Shown here: piece by piece, positions 1 through 5,464 of the stretch
Position numbering within the stretch: position 1 is the first letter of the stretch
Layout of the letters: each line of letters starts with the position of its first letter
Source of the DNA: Paenibacillus sp.
GTDB taxonomy: Bacteria; Bacillota; Bacilli; Paenibacillales; NBRC-103111
Direction: 5' to 3'
Assembly (NCBI GenBank): GCA_029239545.1
Contig: JARBUQ010000524.1
Coordinates: 1 to 6,565 of the forward strand
Length of the DNA: 6,565 nucleotides
Notes under the pieces: model-generated
Databases searched by the model: none
What the model was told of the DNA's origin: nothing
The model's input: the letters and a program-made list of their open reading frames with translations, nothing else
Position numbers and translations under genes: made by a program

Positions 1-1292
1 GAGCCCTGATCAAATTCATACCACGACCTGTGACGATCGGGTTTACAGCAGGAATAGCCGTCATTATTTTCACAGGGCAAATAGCAAACTTCCTTGGACT
101 GAGCGGTATTGAGAAGCATGAGCACTTTGTAGCCAATATGAAAGAGCTGTTCATGCATGTATCGACTATCAACCCATATAGTGTGGTGACCTCCGTTGTT
201 TGTTTGGGAGTAGCTCTAATAACGCCTAAGCTGCTTCCCAAAATCCCCGGATCGCTCATAGGCCTGGTCGTCTCCACGGTACTAGCGATCTGGTTGTTCG
301 ATGGAGACATTGCCACGATTGGTTCCACCTACGGAGCTATACCCAGCACCATTCCGGGCTTGAATCTTCCCGATATTACATGGGAGAAGATCAGCTACCT
401 GCTGCAGCCTGCTCTGATCATAGCGCTGCTTGGCGGAATTGAATCGCTCCTGTCGGCAGTAGTTGCGGACGGGATGACCGGTGACCGCCATAATAGCAAG
501 CGAGAGCTGATCGCACAAGGGATCGCCAATATTGCCGCGCCGTTATTCGGCGGCATTCCAGCCACCGGAGCGATTGCGCGGACCGCGACGAATATCAAGA
601 GCGGGGCGGCCAGCCCGATTGCAGGCCTGGTTCATAGTCTTGTCGTTTTAGCCATCCTGATACTCTTTGCACCATATGCATCCAATATTCCTCTGGCAGC
701 AATGGCCCCGATCTTGATGGTTGTAGCCTGGAACATGAGCGAGCGCAAGGAATTCGGTCATATTGTCAGAATGAGAACGAGTGACTCGATTGTACTTCTT
801 GTTACGTTTGTACTTACGGTAATGACTGATTTGACAACTGCGGTTGAGGCAGGTCTGGTGTTGGCAGTTATTTTCTTTGTCAGACGAATGAGTCATATTG
901 CTGTAACGGCAACCGCTTCGGCTGATGCTGGTCCACAAGTGGCAATCGTGCATATTGACGGGGCGTTGTTCTTCGGCACGGCAACCAAGTTTGAGCAGGC
1001 GTGCAGGGAAGCGCTTATTCACAAGCAGTCGCTGCTGCTGCTCGAGATGAGCAAGGTGCCTTTCATGGACAGCACGGGTGAAGCAACTTTGTCAATGGTC
1101 ATCAACCGTTTGCTGCGGAATGGAGAGGTTCTGATTGTCGGCATCCAGCATCAGCCAAGAGAAATGTTGAGAAAATCCGGATTTGAGGAGCAGTATGGCA
1201 AGCAGCGGTTCTTGACGAATCAGCAAGAGGTGATGGATTGGGTACTCATTCGAAAAGATCGAGAGGATTCCCTTATTTCTAAGCTGTCCTAG
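1..1292 (+). CDS. SulP-family inorganic anion transporter with C-terminal STAS domain (5' end outside window)
   Basis: This is an integral membrane transporter of the SulP (SLC26-like) family, whose members carry sulfate, bicarbonate or other anions; the substrate cannot be told from sequence. The frame is open from position 3, and the residues before the first possible start (a GTG at 30) already read as family sequence (LIKFIPRPVTIGFTAGIA, the conserved SulP block), so the real start lies upstream. About 430 residues are present. Several hydrophobic membrane segments follow, including the conserved stretch around GGIESLLSAVVADGMTG and the loop FGGIPATGAIARTATNIKSG. A cytoplasmic STAS domain spans about 940-1245, with its DSTG motif at 1068-1079 and hydrophobic strands on either side (VAIVHIDG, LLLLEMSKVPF). 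The C-terminus and stop are intact. It is separated from the next operon by a terminator and Fur-controlled promoter, so it is probably an independent unit. Family confidence is high; substrate is unknown. Confidence 0.95.
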   Translation, partial: ALIKFIPRPVTIGFTAGIAVIIFTGQIANFLGLSGIEKHEHFVANMKELFMHVSTINPYSVVTSVVCLGVALITPKLLPKIPGSLIGLVVSTVLAIWLFDGDIATIGSTYGAIPSTIPGLNLPDITWEKISYLLQPALIIALLGGIESLLSAVVADGMTGDRHNSKRELIAQGIANIAAPLFGGIPATGAIARTATNIKSGAASPIAGLVHSLVVLAILILFAPYASNIPLAAMAPILMVVAWNMSERKEFGHIVRMRTSDSIVLLVTFVLTVMTDLTTAVEAGLVLAVIFFVRRMSHIAVTATASADAGPQVAIVHIDGALFFGTATKFEQACREALIHKQSLLLLEMSKVPFMDSTGEATLSMVINRLLRNGEVLIVGIQHQPREMLRKSGFEEQYGKQRFLTNQQEVMDWVLIRKDREDSLISKLS

Positions 1293-1332
1293 AGATTTCT
1301 GTCAGAATCAAGAGTAGACAATCAAAATAATG

Positions 1333-1360
1333 AAAAAAGCTTATTTTATAAGCTTTTTTT
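1333..1360 (+). terminator. Intrinsic terminator after the SulP gene
   Basis: AAAAAAGCTTA (1333-1343) pairs perfectly with TAAGCTTTTTT (1349-1359), with one further T-A pair possible and a TTT loop, and it ends in a run of seven T. The hairpin lies 40 bases after the SulP stop. The stem is AT-rich, so only moderately stable. The flanking A and T runs make it nearly symmetrical, so it could also work from the opposite strand. Confidence 0.8.
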
Positions 1361-1364
1361 CATA

Positions 1365-1393
1365 TTGCTTTACATAAGATGATGTGATAACAT
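1365..1393 (+). promoter_or_regulatory. Candidate sigma-A promoter of the heme-uptake operon
   Basis: TTGCTT (1365-1370) lies 17 bases before TAACAT (1388-1393). The latter is preceded by TGA, giving an extended -10 (TGnTAACAT). Transcription would begin near 1400, immediately before the Fur boxes at 1404-1440, an arrangement in which bound Fur would block polymerase. The -35 match is 4 of 6 and the -10 match is also imperfect, so this is a plausible but unproven promoter. Confidence 0.5.
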
Positions 1394-1403
1394 CTCCTAT
1401 TAG

Positions 1404-1440
1404 TGATAGTGATTATCATAATCAATGATAATGATTATTA
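1404..1440 (+). promoter_or_regulatory. Overlapping Fur boxes (iron-responsive operator)
   Basis: Two 15-bp sites match the Bacillus 7-1-7 Fur consensus TGATAATnATTATCA at 13 of 14 specified positions: TGATAGTGATTATCA (1404-1418) and TGATAATGATTATTA (1426-1440). Their starts are 22 bp apart. A third, perfectly symmetrical 7-1-7 palindrome, TGATTATCATAATCA (1410-1424), sits between and overlaps the first. In addition ATTATCAT (1412-1419) is inverted as ATGATAAT (1425-1432). Overlapping sites like this are typical of operators that hold two or more Fur dimers. The position, just downstream of the candidate promoter and upstream of a heme transporter, supports iron repression of the whole operon. 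Confidence 0.88.
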
Positions 1441-2489
1441 AAATCATAAGCTCGGGGGGCAATTGTTTTGAGAAAAAGTTTTGTGCACTATTAATACTTA
1501 CAGCACTATTAGTAATGACAGCATGTTCGTCCAGTACTGAGGACAATTCGTCCAAGAACAATTCAGCAACAGCTACTCCAAATGCTTCAGCAACTCCAGC
1601 GGCTACAGCAAGCCCAACTGCTGATCCCGACAAGGTGTTCACTCTGGCAAACGATGGGGTTGATAAAGCCGCACTAGCCGAAGCGATCAAGCAGTTCCCG
1701 GAAAAGGTGCCAACCAAGATCGTAACGACATCTGTACCATTGGCAGAAATGCTCCATCTCTTGGGAATTACGCCTGTTGGAGTACCGACCTCTACTAATG
1801 CGCTTCCGGCAGCTTTTGAGAAGGTCAAACGGATTGGGTCTGCCATGGCGCCGGACCTTGAGATTGTAACCAGTCTTGAACCGGATTTGTTTCTCGGTGC
1901 AGAATCGCTCAGAAGCACAATGGACAAAACTTTGGCAGACATCAAGATGGGGAGAGCCTACTTGAGGACAGATTCATTCGAAGACTTGAAATTAAGCTTT
2001 AAGGCACTCGGAACCTATTTTAATAAAACAGAAGAAATGAACAAAGTACTGACCAAGATTCTGGACAAAGAAAATGAACTGATTAAACTAGCCAAAGGGA
2101 AGAAGCTGCCAAGCGTCATGCTGATGATCGGAACGACTGATTCCTTCATGGTAATGAACGACAAATCGTATCTGGGCAGTCTGGTGAAAAAGCTTGGGGC
2201 TGATAATATAGCCACTTCTGCTTTGAAAGTAACGGCTACATACTCGGCAATCAACATGGAGAATGTTGTAGCAGCTGATCCGGACATTATTCTTGTATTG
2301 GCATCAGGAGATCATGGCGGTACGGTAGAAAAGTTTAATAAAGAAGTACAAAAGAATGAAGCTTGGACTAAGCTGTCTGCGCACAAAAACAATAAAATTC
2401 ATATTTTGGACTACAGCATTTTCGGTGTAACCTCAATAACCAATGTGGATCAGGCACTGGCACAAATCGCAAACTATTTCTATAAATAA
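1425..2489 (+). CDS. isdE: IsdE-like heme ABC transporter substrate-binding lipoprotein (start region disturbed)
   Basis: This is a lipid-anchored binding protein that would hand heme to the downstream permease. A hydrophobic signal segment (FCALLILTALLVMTAC) ends at a lipobox cysteine encoded at 1524-1526, followed by a low-complexity Ser/Thr/Ala/Pro linker. The body follows the IsdE/FecB (periplasmic-binding type III) fold: VTTSVPLAEMLHLLGI, PVGVPTSTNALP, RIGSAMAPDLEIV, LEPDLFLG, MNDKSYLGSLVKKLGADN, ADPDIILVLASGDHGG. The Met encoded at 1845 and the His at 2313 line up with S. aureus IsdE Met78 and His229, the axial heme ligands. Their separation (156 residues against 151) agrees, so heme is favoured over a siderophore. 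The extent given is the uninterrupted frame from ATG 1425, but that ATG lies inside the Fur operator and has no ribosome binding site. The likely real start is TTG 1468, after GGGGGG (1454-1459), and it is one base out of frame; one extra A or T between 1473 and 1482 would restore a standard lipoprotein start. Family is certain, heme specificity is good, and the start is unresolved. Confidence 0.88.
   Translation: MIMIIKIISSGGNCFEKKFCALLILTALLVMTACSSSTEDNSSKNNSATATPNASATPAATASPTADPDKVFTLANDGVDKAALAEAIKQFPEKVPTKIVTTSVPLAEMLHLLGITPVGVPTSTNALPAAFEKVKRIGSAMAPDLEIVTSLEPDLFLGAESLRSTMDKTLADIKMGRAYLRTDSFEDLKLSFKALGTYFNKTEEMNKVLTKILDKENELIKLAKGKKLPSVMLMIGTTDSFMVMNDKSYLGSLVKKLGADNIATSALKVTATYSAINMENVVAADPDIILVLASGDHGGTVEKFNKEVQKNEAWTKLSAHKNNKIHILDYSIFGVTSITNVDQALAQIANYFYK
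1454..1470 (+). promoter_or_regulatory. Ribosome binding site and TTG start for the lipoprotein, out of frame with it
   Basis: GGGGGG (1454-1459) lies 8 bases before TTG (1468-1470), a normal spacing. Translation from this TTG reads MRKSFVHY and stops at TAA 1492-1494. A one-base backward shift at AAA (1474-1476) or TTT (1480-1482) gives MRKKFCALL or MRKSFCALL, a standard lipoprotein signal start that continues into the long frame. Confidence 0.55.
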
Positions 2490-2504
2490 AAGAGGCGACA
2501 ACAG

Positions 2505-3491
2505 GTGATAAGTAGATCTCGAAGCTGGTCCATTGTTGTACTCACTTTCATCCTTGTGATCGCAGCCGCGTTAATCGCCATTGGGTTAGGCAGTGTGTCC
2601 ATCTCTATACCGGATATATTAAAAACGATTTTCGGCTCGCCTTCCAAAGCGGTGCATGACACGATCATATGGGATATTCGATTGCCGCGTGTGCTGTTGG
2701 CCATGATCATTGGTGCGAATATTGCGATTTCCGGAGCACTATTACAAGCTGTAATGGGCAATCCGCTTGCTGATCCGGGCTTGACGGGTGTGACGAGCGG
2801 GGCTGCTGCCTGCGTATTGGTCATTATGCTTGCCGTCCCGGAGTATACTCAATTGATTCCGATCGCTGCTTTTATTGGCGGGGTAATCGCTGCCTCAATC
2901 GTTTATGCACTGGCCTGGAGACGCAACGGAATCACACCGATTACAATCATTTTATCCGGGGTAGCCGTGAACGCCTTGTGCGGAGGAATTATCGGATATT
3001 TGACCATTATGTACAGTGACAGGCTTCCTGCCGCAGTCCAATGGCTTAACGGGAGTCTTGCGGCCAAAGGCAATAGTGCCTTGTTTATGATTTTCCCCTA
3101 TGCTATTGTGGGTTGGATTTTATCGTTTTTTGCCATCCGCAAGGCGAATATTATCCGGCTCGGAGATCAGGTCGCGTCTAATCTGGGTGAGAACACTAAC
3201 CGAATTCGGATCTTGCTTTCCTTATTAGCTGTATTCCTGTCTGCTGTTTCCGTAGCCGCTATCGGGATGATCGGGTTTGTCGGACTCGTTGTACCTCATA
3301 TGGCCAGACTGCTGGTTGGCTCCGACTACAAATATTTATTGCCGATGAGTATGGTGCTCGGAGCACTTGTGCTGTTGATTGCGGATACAGGCGGACGCAC
3401 CTTGTTCGCACCCTTGGATATTCCCGCTGGAATTCTTATGGCCGTTGTTGGCGCCCCTTATTTTCTGTACCTGATGAGAAGGAGTAATTAA
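2505..3491 (+). CDS. isdF: FecCD-family (IsdF-like) heme/iron ABC transporter permease
   Basis: This is the membrane channel subunit of the importer and would act as a dimer with the lipoprotein outside and the ATPase inside. The 328 residues match the usual family length. Family blocks are intact: IIWDIRLPRVLLAMIIGANI near residue 53, SGALLQAVMGNPLADPGLTG, ILSGVAVNALCGGIIGYL, the cytoplasmic coupling region GFVGLVVPHMARLLVG, and the ending DTGGRTLFAPLDIPAG through GAPYFLYLM. Many hydrophobic segments are visible, in keeping with the family's roughly ten helices. The start is GTG 2505, with AGAGG at 2491-2495 as a modest ribosome binding site, 15 bases after the lipoprotein stop. The last residues (RRSN) may not be original: the gene runs into the junction where the ATPase gene has lost its beginning, and the final codons overlap the ATPase reading frame. 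Membrane function looks preserved. The isdF symbol rests on the IsdE-like neighbour; family membership alone would also allow a siderophore permease. Confidence 0.9.
   Translation: MISRSRSWSIVVLTFILVIAAALIAIGLGSVSISIPDILKTIFGSPSKAVHDTIIWDIRLPRVLLAMIIGANIAISGALLQAVMGNPLADPGLTGVTSGAAACVLVIMLAVPEYTQLIPIAAFIGGVIAASIVYALAWRRNGITPITIILSGVAVNALCGGIIGYLTIMYSDRLPAAVQWLNGSLAAKGNSALFMIFPYAIVGWILSFFAIRKANIIRLGDQVASNLGENTNRIRILLSLLAVFLSAVSVAAIGMIGFVGLVVPHMARLLVGSDYKYLLPMSMVLGALVLLIADTGGRTLFAPLDIPAGILMAVVGAPYFLYLMRRSN
3478..3484 (+). promoter_or_regulatory. Orphan Shine-Dalgarno-like GAAGGAG at the permease-ATPase junction
   Basis: GAAGGAG lies within the last permease codons, just after two tandem in-frame TGA stops (3472-3477) that close the ATPase frame upstream. 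No ATG, GTG or TTG follows at a usable distance. The nearest non-standard candidate, ATT at 3487, is only two bases away. It may be a remnant of the lost ATPase start, or simply chance within the permease codons. Confidence 0.35.
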
Positions 3492-4218
3492 CAACTTCTC
3501 CTTCTCGGTCTCTCAAGGGGAGGTCGTATCCATAATTGGTCCTAACGGCTCAGGCAAATCGACATTGCTCAAAGCGGTATCACGGCTTATTCCTTACCAC
3601 ACAGGTACGGTGATGCTCGAAGGCACGGATTTGAAATCCATGAGTTCCAAACAAATTGCCCGCAAAATGTGCATGCTCAGTCAAAAAAATCAAGCGCCGA
3701 ATGATATGACTGTCGTTGATCTTGTCTCTTATGGCAGATATCCGCATAAAAAGTGGTACGAGAAATTGGATCATGGCGATATGGAGATTGTCCACTGGGC
3801 GCTGGAAAAGACCCATCTGACTGCCTATAAGGATCGGACCGTCGCTTCGCTGTCTGGCGGGGAATCGCAGCGTGCCTGGATCGCTATGGCGCTTGCCCAG
3901 CGCCCCAAGATTCTGCTGCTTGACGAACCCACAACGTACCTGGATATTTCCCACCAGCATGAAGTGCTCGAGCTTGTTCGTGAGCTTAACCAGGATATGG
4001 GCATGACTATAATGATGGTGCTGCATGATCTCAATCAAGCCGCCAGTTATAGCGATAGCATCGTAGTCGTGCAAGCAGGGGAGAAGGCAATGAACGGAAC
4101 ACCCAGCCAAGTTATGACGACAGACATGATCCGCCAAGTGTACCGGATGGATGCAGAAATTCAATATGTGCCGGGCGAGAAGAAACCTCGCATTCATTTG
4201 TTAAGTACTATTAAATAG
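3478..4218 (+). pseudogene. FecE/FhuC-type iron/heme ABC transporter ATP-binding protein, 5'-truncated
   Basis: This would be the ATPase that powers the importer. The catalytic core is complete in one frame: Walker A GPNGSGKST (3538-3564), Q-loop region LSQKNQAPNDMTVVDLV, signature LSGGESQ (3850-3870), Walker B ILLLDEP (catalytic Glu at 3925), D-loop region TTYLDISHQ, and H-loop His (4024) in VLHDLNQAASYSD. GRYPHKKW and AWIAMALAQ are typical of the iron-siderophore/heme subfamily. The front is damaged. The frame reads GVINNFSFSVSQGEVVSIIG before Walker A, which is clearly family sequence, but then meets two stops at 3472-3477. The first strand, the aromatic A-loop and any ATG/GTG/TTG start are missing. 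About 15-20 residues appear lost against the normal beginning of 33-35 residues before Walker A. The first standard start is TTG 3565, immediately after Walker A, and would give a protein of 217 residues unable to bind ATP. Treat it as broken unless resequencing restores the missing piece; the rest shows no decay. Confidence 0.82.
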
Positions 4219-4241
4219 CGTAAGCAACTACTTGCCAGTCC

Positions 4242-4258
4242 AAGGAGGAGTCAAAATG
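4242..4258 (+). promoter_or_regulatory. Strong ribosome binding site fixing the start of the HugZ-like gene
   Basis: AAGGAGGAG (4242-4250) lies 5 bases before ATG 4256. This near-perfect site decides for the ATG over the in-frame TTG at 4232, which would place the ribosome binding site inside the coding region. Confidence 0.85.
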
Positions 4259-4768
4259 AAGAAACCGGTTGATGTCGAGAAAAACAAGGAAAACTATTTG
4301 CAGTTTATTGAGAATCGGAAAAACCTTATCTTAAGCTTAATTGACGATGAAGGTAAACCATTCATCAGTTATGCGCCTTTCGTGAAAAAAGACGGGAAGC
4401 TGTATATTTACATTAGCCAGATCGCGGACCACTACAGATATATGGAAAATAATGAGTATGTCGATGTGCTGCTTATAGCAGATGAATCCGCAACGAACAA
4501 CAAATTCGCCACAGAACGAGTACGCTGGAGCTGTACCTCGGAGAACATCGGCAATGATGGACATGATGATATCTTCGAGCTGTTCAATACTCATCATGGA
4601 GCCAAGATGGTTGATTTGCTGAGGGGACTCGATTTCTCACTGTTCGAGATGACTCCACTGCAAGGTCGTTATGTCGTCGGCTTCGGCTTAGCCTTTGATC
4701 TGGATCTGGAAGCGAATCTATTCAATCACGTTGTAGTGGATAAGAAGAAGGAATCTGTGAACAAATAG
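4256..4768 (+). CDS. HugZ/HutZ-family heme-degrading enzyme (split-barrel, pyridoxamine oxidase-like fold)
   Basis: This is a cytoplasmic protein expected to bind imported heme and cleave the porphyrin to release iron. The 170 residues resemble the short HutZ form. An N-terminal helix with KNLILSLIDDEGKPFISYAPF (about 22-42) leads into KLYIYISQIADHYRYM (48-63), the typical HugZ pattern in which a conserved Ser, Gln and His end a barrel strand. The block LFNTHHGAKMVDLLRGLDF (109-127) and LQGRYVVGFGLAFDLD (135-150) follow, both diagnostic of the family and not of PLP-binding oxidases. A His near the C-terminus (His158, in FNHVVV) sits where HutZ has its proximal heme ligand, His170 of 176; this assignment is an inference. 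The gene lies 37 bases after the ATPase stop and 39 before the DinB gene, under the same Fur operator, which fits a step after uptake. The fold is shared with flavin- and F420-binding proteins, but the context makes heme the better reading. Confidence 0.85.
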   Translation: MKKPVDVEKNKENYLQFIENRKNLILSLIDDEGKPFISYAPFVKKDGKLYIYISQIADHYRYMENNEYVDVLLIADESATNNKFATERVRWSCTSENIGNDGHDDIFELFNTHHGAKMVDLLRGLDFSLFEMTPLQGRYVVGFGLAFDLDLEANLFNHVVVDKKKESVNK

Positions 4769-4807
4769 ACAGCCTCAATTCTTTAATCGCGAAGGAGATA
4801 ATCTCAT

Positions 4808-5266
4808 ATGACTTTTTCTACTGTATTGCCGATATGGCAGGCCATTCAAGGGCGATTTCACAAAACTGTGAAGGCATTGCCGGAACAGGATCTGAGTTTA
4901 CATATGGGTTCCTCATCCATAGGTTCAATGCTGCATCATAATGCGGAAGTGGAGTATATGTTCGCGGAATGGTTCTTCGGAAAGAGTATGCCGGAGGAAA
5001 TAAAGGCAAGGCGTGAAGAGAAGGGAAGTCAAAGCCAAACCTCCTTCACGAATTTGGCAGAGTTGGTGGAACTGCTGACCGCTTCCAACGAGCATCTCAT
5101 CGCAGCGATGCGCGAGCTTCCAGAGGAGGCATGGCATAAGAGCGTGGAGTCGTCCATAGGTGCATCGACGCCGCTTGAAGCCGTAGGCAGACTTATGTAT
5201 CATACGGGTATTCATTCCGGGCAGATTTCGCTGATTCAGAAAAACGCACGCAGTCAAGCCGTCTAA
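4808..5266 (+). CDS. DinB-fold (four-helix bundle, metal-binding) protein of unknown role
   Basis: This is a 152-residue protein of the DinB/YfiT superfamily, soluble four-helix bundles that often carry a divalent metal; some members are bacillithiol-dependent transferases or thiol-linked enzymes. The three expected metal-binding histidines are visible: His44 in IGSMLHHNAEVEY, and His132 and His136 in the C-terminal LMYHTGIHSGQISLIQK helix, in the classic HxxxH followed by GQI. A good ribosome binding site (AAGGAG, 4792-4797) sits 10 bases before the ATG. It is the last gene before a strong terminator and follows the HugZ-like gene by 39 bases, so it is probably transcribed with the heme genes and repressed by iron. 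The substrate is not known. A link to heme or oxidative stress is only suggested by position; it may be a bystander. There is no signal peptide or membrane segment. Confidence 0.85.
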   Translation: MTFSTVLPIWQAIQGRFHKTVKALPEQDLSLHMGSSSIGSMLHHNAEVEYMFAEWFFGKSMPEEIKARREEKGSQSQTSFTNLAELVELLTASNEHLIAAMRELPEEAWHKSVESSIGASTPLEAVGRLMYHTGIHSGQISLIQKNARSQAV

Positions 5267-5299
5267 TCATTGCCCAATTAATAGAATATAGCTTTCCGA

Positions 5300-5331
5300 G
5301 ACTGCTCACTATGAGCAGTCTTTTTGTTTTT
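5300..5331 (+). terminator. Strong intrinsic terminator ending the heme operon
   Basis: GACTGCTCA (5300-5308) pairs perfectly with TGAGCAGTC (5312-5320) across a 3-base CTA loop, followed by TTTTTGTTTTT (5321-5331). The 9-bp GC-containing stem plus T tract is a textbook intrinsic terminator. It lies 33 bases after the DinB-family stop and isolates the operon from the sugar dehydrogenase gene. Confidence 0.93.
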
Positions 5332-5461
5332 ACGCCCTTCCCAACTTTGTTGAACAAGCATATTTTAACTTTAGACCGACATTTTAGCATGTGCGGTGCA
5401 TCTACCAATTGTGGAATAGAGGATTAGATATCCTTGTGTGAGTTGAGGAGGGTGTGTGGTT
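5332..5461 (+). other. Non-coding leader before the UDP-sugar dehydrogenase gene
   Basis: These 130 bases hold no credible gene. They should contain the promoter of the next gene, since a strong terminator precedes them. TTGAAC (5350-5355) could be a -35 element, but I see no convincing -10 at the right distance. A small inverted repeat, AGGAT (5420-5424) with ATCCT (5430-5434), is too short to weigh. The last 25 bases are rich in G and T. Confidence 0.5.
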
Positions 5462-5464
5462 GTG
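5445..5464 (+). promoter_or_regulatory. Ribosome binding site and GTG start of the UDP-sugar dehydrogenase gene
   Basis: GAGGAGGG (5445-5452) lies 9 bases before GTG 5462, from which the protein reads MKVCIIGLGYIGLP, the normal family beginning. An in-frame GTG at 5456 is only 3 bases from the ribosome binding site and would add two residues, so 5462 is preferred. Confidence 0.8.

Noticed and set aside
30..32. GTG at 30 as the start of the SulP gene
   Set aside because: Codons from position 3 already encode the conserved SulP block LIKFIPRPVTIG, and a full-length member needs more membrane segments upstream.
648..1022. Antisense open frame opposite the SulP gene
   Set aside because: It has a low-quality composition with many Cys, His and Asn residues, no homology I recognise, and full overlap with a conserved gene.
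1381..1394. Small inverted repeat GATGT-GATA-ACATC as a separate operator
   Set aside because: It has only 5-bp arms and overlaps the candidate -10, so it is easily explained by chance; the Fur boxes explain regulation better.
1400..1945. Antisense open frame opposite the lipoprotein gene and Fur region
   Set aside because: It arises from the Ser/Ala/Thr-rich linker read backwards and continues through the Fur operator; there is no family resemblance.
3565..3567. TTG at 3565 as the start of the ATPase
   Set aside because: It lies immediately after the Walker A motif, so the product could not bind ATP, and no ribosome binding site precedes it.
3580..4197. Long antisense open frame opposite the ATPase gene
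   Set aside because: It mirrors a conserved coding sequence, has no ribosome binding site or recognisable family, and is a shadow of the real gene.
4232..4234. TTG at 4232 as the start of the HugZ-like gene
   Set aside because: The strong AAGGAGGAG site at 4242-4250 lies downstream of it and serves ATG 4256.
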